A program made the position numbers and the translations under genes. From positions 3,801,058 through 3,865,057 of the forward strand of contig SCHM01000003.1 in assembly GCA_004123355.1 (NCBI GenBank): 64,000 bases of DNA. Reading direction: 5' to 3'. The DNA is from Amphirosellinia nigrospora (taxonomy: Eukaryota; Ascomycota; Sordariomycetes; Xylariales; Xylariaceae). Below the pieces are notes generated by a model that was not told where the DNA came from, made no database searches, and was given only the letters and a program-made list of their open reading frames with translations. Shown here one piece after another: positions 59,793-64,000 of the stretch (its first letter is position 1; every line of letters begins with the position of its first letter).

Positions 59793-60532
59793 CTATGGCG
59801 GCGTAACGACGTTAACCTCCGTAATAGTCGGCGTACCGACACAACCAGTTGTATACGTGACCCATTCCGTCGGATTGGGCACTTCTCGCACTTTGGACAG
59901 GCTGGCACTGCGCTTCCCCACTACTTCCGCTGCTGGCGATGCCAGAGGCCGCACTCGTGGGAGTTGATTCTAGGTAAACCGTGCTCGTCGTCGGACAGCA
60001 GTCCGTCGCGCACGGCACCGTTATGCTCGATACCATGAGGTATAGCGGGCACACCTGGTCGGTAGCCGGCGAGGCGCAGGAGAGGGTTGGACAGGATGCT
60101 GGATTAGGGGGGATTAGATTTCGGGGTTTGCAAATTGGGGGGGAGGCCAGGTCTCTTACATGGTGGGACTAGACTTGTTCGCGTGTAGCACTCGTCTGTC
60201 TTCACCGTCGCTGTCGTGTGTACCCAGTCGTCCCACGTCGTGTAGCATGAGCCCGGTAGGGTCTGCGATGACGATGAAGAGGGGTCGACGCTTGACTGTG
60301 TTGGCGTTGGTGCAGCCGTCATGGTGGGAAAGTGTAGACATTCACATCCCGGTGCGTGCGGATGCTGTTTATCCGCCGGGGCCGTGGCGCTGAAGGTTAT
60401 AGATGGTCAGCTTGTCTTGGATCGCGCTTCGTAGATAGAATTGTTCTTGGCGGGGTAAGGAGGAAGGGCATGCGGGCGGACTCACCTGATGGCTAGCAGA
60501 TAGCCGGCTTTTATGATCTCAGGGACGAACAT
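59793..60532 (-). CDS. Small Ser/Thr- and Cys-containing secreted protein, three exons
   Basis: I recognise the style of this protein but not the gene. The start MFVPEIIKAGYLLAISATA may be a weak signal peptide interrupted by an intron (60390-60485, GTGAGT donor). Exon 2 (60389-60160) gives CECLHFPTMTAAPTPTQ, a Ser-rich run and CYTTWDDWVHTTATVKTDEC. After a second intron (60055-60159, GTAAGA donor) come VCPLYLMVSSITVPC, DCCPTTSTVYLES and a C-terminal PTEWVTYTTGCVGTPTITEV ending VTPP. Repeated Thr/Ser with spaced Cys and TxTVY-like words are typical of fungal surface proteins. About four bases appear to be missing, around the second junction and at about 59870-59900. The model is therefore approximate; there is no GPI tail. 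Confidence 0.55.
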
Positions 60533-61894
60533 TGTGAAAAACTATGTTTAGTATTGAGGCGCCCGGGTGATGGATATGTTTCCGATGAGACGCAGTAGCC
60601 AGCTCTGAATCAGCGCTATTAGGGATGTCTACCAATGTCTGAGCTAGATTTATGTGCATTTGTATATGCACACATATACCTAACTTGTCATCTTCAACTC
60701 GCCGACAGACATGTGTTTGTTGAACGATCAATCGGCCAGTCGGTTGGTCTGAGCCGTGGGCTTCATTTATTAGCAATCAAGTGATCCCGGGTCTCGATGT
60801 GGCATCGCCAAGATGGGTATTTAGGTAATAGTAAAAGGTACTTAAATGCAGATGGGGAGATAATTTATATATGAGGTGATGTAAAACAGACGGATCAGGT
60901 TCTTGTCACAGCTACGGCTTTCTTGGTCGTACCTTGTGACGTCTCGACAAACTCTCTTCCTCTTACTTACTCGCTGGTGTACGTGGTGCGACAATATCAA
61001 ATGAAACAATATTGCAAGTTAGTCATTTGGAGAGATACGAGGCGTAAAATCTCCCTTTCAATTCTTTCAATTCTATCAATTGCTGTTTAAATGTATGAAA
61101 TGCGGCAATTCCCACCTCCGCCTTATACTGGGAATACAGTTACAAAGTGAGAACTGACGCATTCCGTGACACCGCTGTTGATCCCGGGTCGATACATGCA
61201 AAGGACTGCCCGTCAAAACGTCATGACTTGACACACGCACAGGTTAGTACCAAGTTGAGGGTTGTCATGCCGGTAACCGGTCTCAACCCGAAAGAAGCAA
61301 ACATTGCCTTGAGACAGTTGATCAACGCAAAGGCAAGCAATGTTAAGGATATTTGTTTCTCCTCGGCCGTCGTACAACCAATAGTGAGGTTGAACCAAAC
61401 ATGGCAGTGAGGGGGCAAGGAAAACCTTTGGTTGTTAGCGTAGTGAGCGTTCGGGATATTCGATGTTACTTACTACCCAGGCACTGAGAATAGACGGCGT
61501 ACCCTTGCTAAAGAATAGTGACACGAGGATGAATCATATAGGCCAAGAGGATGATTGAGCTTGCGCATCATGATTTGAATCTCTTACTTTTCTATCATCT
61601 CGTCTCCTCGCCTACAACTAAAGATCTCATAAAATGCTTGCCACCTGCTCGATGGGCAAGTTCCCCAAATTCCAAAATATCAGTTTTCACTTCGCATATG
61701 TGTGGACATACACAATTGTTGTTACAAAGTCATCGAACCCAACGTTTCTCCCGAATCCCTACCGTATAGTAGGTACATAATACATACACCCCGGGAACGC
61801 CGCCGAATGTAGCTCGCTGATGACCATTTATGTATAATCATATAACCCATCGTCGATATGTACAACGCCTTTATTTTTTTACGCTATTACTTGG
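60533..61894. other. Intergenic, about 1.4 kb, no gene recognised
   Basis: Lies between the start of the small secreted-protein gene and the 3' end of RPO41. A frame at 61147-61410 has no motif and overlaps two on the other strand. Confidence 0.5.
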
Positions 61895-64000
61895 TTATGA
61901 GAAGAAATATTTGCTGTTCTTAAGCTCAAACACGTCGAAATCGCCCTGTGAGATTACTGTGTTAGTTGCAGGCTATGTCCTGAAAAGAGTAGAATACCAC
62001 ATACCTTCTTCGGGATAGCCGGGAAAGTGAGGGGAAGCCAGATGCTAATATAATCGATATGAGGTTTGGCTTTAGCTTTTGTATCGTCTGGCGCGACCGT
62101 TTTCTTGAGGCTTGCTTCAAAGGCCGTCATGTTTAGTAGTCCTTTGACTATGCTTACGTCGTCTCCCGACGTAAGTTTGATCTCCCTGGAGCTCGCCTCA
62201 ACATCTTCTCGAGATTGAGAAGAGGTAATGTTGCCCAAGCCAACTTCTTCCATTTCGTTATCGGAGATCAAAGCTTCCAAAGAAGAAAACTGATCGTATA
62301 TACTAGCAGGAGTAACCATGTCCGTACCCTTTTGTACTTCTTCAGGGTCAGAGGAGGCTAGTAGCCTTTGCCTCTCTCTCTCTCAAGTAGCTCGTCGTGC
62401 ATGCTTTGCTTATTCTTGCTTCGGAACGCACTAATTTCCCTTGAAGCATCTGTTCCTCGAGCGACCTTGGCTAGATATAGCGAGCCTTTATACCTAGCTT
62501 CAAATTCAGATGCTAAACGACCAATGACATCTTCACCGTGAATTCTGATGAATGCATCGCGCAGCACCCGGTTCATTACGTCAACGTCGGCCGCGTGTGT
62601 CCAGAAAGAATCATGTACAGCAGCAAATGAAAGACCAAGTTCGTCACACTCCAATGCAGAAAGGAGCATGTGACTTGCGTCTAGTGAGTGAATGAAGTTA
62701 GGGGGAATGCTTGTAATTGCTTTCGTCGGTTGACCGGATCGGATCGGTCAGGAACCTGTAAGGTGAGGTCCTGCAGGCAGGTTGGTATAATGCGAGTACC
62801 ACTCTTGCGGTATGGTTGTACAATGGGCATGCGTAGTGGTGTGGTCCAGACAATCGTAGACCTGAACTGACCAAGGAGCGCTTCCATGGAAGCATTTGAA
62901 GCCCGCTTTGGCTTTTTGGTGCTGGCCTTTTTTGACTTTTTGGGGGCATTCGAGTTCTGATCGGCTATTCGGTCGAGTTGTTCTGGAGTCACTGCACGGC
63001 AGACTCGTCCAGCGCACTCCCCAAGCCAATACTGGATGTCGTGTGCTCCACGAAACATTGTAGATAGAGCTTTGAATATTTTGACAGCGATGTAGGATGC
63101 GAGCAAATTAGAAGGAATACCGCTTTCGGCGTGGATATTTGGATAAGCGGCCTCGATTTGTTTCAAAACTTGAGCTTTCGCACCAATGAACGTGACACCG
63201 TAGACGTTCGTCATGACGGTCTGCTTCACAACTTTACGGGTGATTTTACCGTCTACTGCTTTGGCCAGGAAACTTCCACCTGCCAAGTCTTCCGCGATTC
63301 CCGCCTTGACGAGGTCAGCAACTGCCGAATACACATCGGCAGGTCGGTCACCAGGAAGCAGGTTCACCTGTTGGGCTCCCCAGCTATCGCCACCCAAGGC
63401 CGCATAGTGCTGTAACCCATTACATGTGCCATCCTGGTGGACAGGGAGATGGGACACATATTTTGTAGGATCTGGGGAGTCGAGCGCCGCCTTCAGCTCA
63501 AAGCAAGCTGCCAAACATTGCCATGAGTCCTCAGCCTTGAGCCACCACCGTTGTCCCGTCAGTGGATTTGTGGCCGAGTCGTATATATCCTTAATATGAT
63601 CCATAGCAAAAGCCTCCGCTCCTGGAGACTCGCCTTATCAAAGCCAAATACGTTTGCCAACTGAACTTTTAGCCAACGAAGTCCACTTTCGCCAAGTTCC
63701 TTGCCTGTGGCGAACCGCAAGACACCTCGAACATGATCTGCGCCCATATGATTCAAGTAAGCGGGAATGGGATAGGCGCGTCCTCTAAAGTCCATGTTGT
63801 GGGGGAAATAGAAAGTCTGGTCTCTAAAGGCCCTGGCAATATCGAGCTGGAAATTCATGAAACATCGCTCTGAATGCAAGCCAGACTTTTCATTCTCGAT
63901 CAATTTGACACGTTTCAGCCACTGTCTACGAGCCAGCGGGTCGTCTGAGGCGTCCGGTTCCTCTGGAATGGGGATATTTGGGTTTAGTGGTGGAATGTTG
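61895..64000 (-). CDS. RPO41: Mitochondrial DNA-directed RNA polymerase, C-terminal part; runs off the window
   Basis: T7-like single-subunit polymerase that transcribes mitochondrial DNA and primes its replication. The window holds the catalytic palm and fingers. It starts inside NIPPLNPNIPIPEEPD, then shows MDFRGRAYPIPAYLNHMGAD, catalytic motif A HQDGTCNGLQHYAALGGD, motif B KITRKVVKQTVMTNVYGVT and motif C AAVHDSFWTHAADVDVM. The protein ends LKNSKYFFS at 61897-61895. The last intron is 61946-62004 (GTATGT donor, CAACTAACAC branch), leaving a 51-nt final exon, GDFDVFEL on. A Lys/Ala/Ser-rich insert (APKKSKKASTKKPKRAS) lies at about 62890-62950. Missing bases occur opposite 63613-63614, in the G5 run at 62701-62705 and in the CT repeat at 62373-62384. 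The N-terminus lies beyond 64000. Confidence 0.95.

Noticed and set aside
61147-61410. 87-aa plus-strand frame between the small secreted gene and RPO41
   Set aside because: It starts at a non-ATG codon, overlaps two minus-strand frames and has no motif.

Overview
The window comes from a filamentous ascomycete, most likely a Sordariomycete. The evidence is short spliceosomal introns (about 50-170 nt) with GTRNGT donors and CTAAC/CTGAC branch points, Zn2Cys6 transcription factors, GPI-anchored and HsbA-type wall proteins, and an AT-rich island that looks RIP-mutated. I recognise eleven protein genes and propose two weaker ones in 64 kb, so gene density is low.

Layout. 0.9-5.8 kb: divergent pair RPA subunit 2 (-) and a peroxisomal-type Lon protease ending in a PTS1-like ARL (+). 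5.8-20.2 kb: about 14.5 kb with no recognisable gene. 20.2-22.7 kb: a Zn2Cys6 + PAS regulator (+) whose zinc cluster is split by an 8-nt exon. 22.7-29.5 kb: gene-poor, with one unrecognised coding-like stretch at 27.2-27.9 kb. 29.5-31.8 kb: mismatch-repair MLH1 (+). 32.7-33.6 kb: a four-exon, 166-aa SANT/Myb-like protein (-). 33.6-35.9 kb: a relic repeat and a minisatellite with a CACGTG in each unit. 35.9-39.2 kb: nma111/HtrA-like protease (-). 40.3-44.6 kb: two GPI-anchored surface proteins (Cys-rich, and HsbA-like). 48.4-50.8 kb: a second Zn2Cys6 regulator (+). 51.3-52.05 kb: an AT-rich island with regularly spaced ATCGAT sites. 56.9-59.5 kb: divergent V-ATPase proteolipid VMA16 (-) and ARC1 (+). 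59.8-60.5 kb: a small Ser/Thr-rich secreted protein (-). 61.9-64.0 kb: the C-terminal part of mitochondrial RNA polymerase RPO41 (-), running off the end.

Reading note. Almost every conserved gene is interrupted by single-base shifts, nearly all of them one missing base in a short G, C, A or T run. Allowing for these restores the expected family length and, where checked, the intron phase. They hit essential genes (RPA2, VMA16, RPO41, ARC1) as well as dispensable ones, so uncorrected base-calling or assembly error is more likely than pseudogenes. Gene spans below ignore these breaks and the breaks are noted in each entry.

The recognised genes are mostly unrelated housekeeping functions: genome maintenance (RPA2, MLH1), mitochondrial transcription (RPO41), organelle and nuclear proteolysis (Lon2, Nma111), vacuolar acidification (VMA16) and tRNA charging (ARC1). 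They are interleaved with regulators and cell-surface proteins. No biosynthetic cluster, CRISPR, tRNA or rRNA gene was seen. The strongest unexplained structure is the AT-rich island: 14 ATCGAT palindromes in six groups, exactly 11 bp apart within a group, with about 137-138 bp between several groups.
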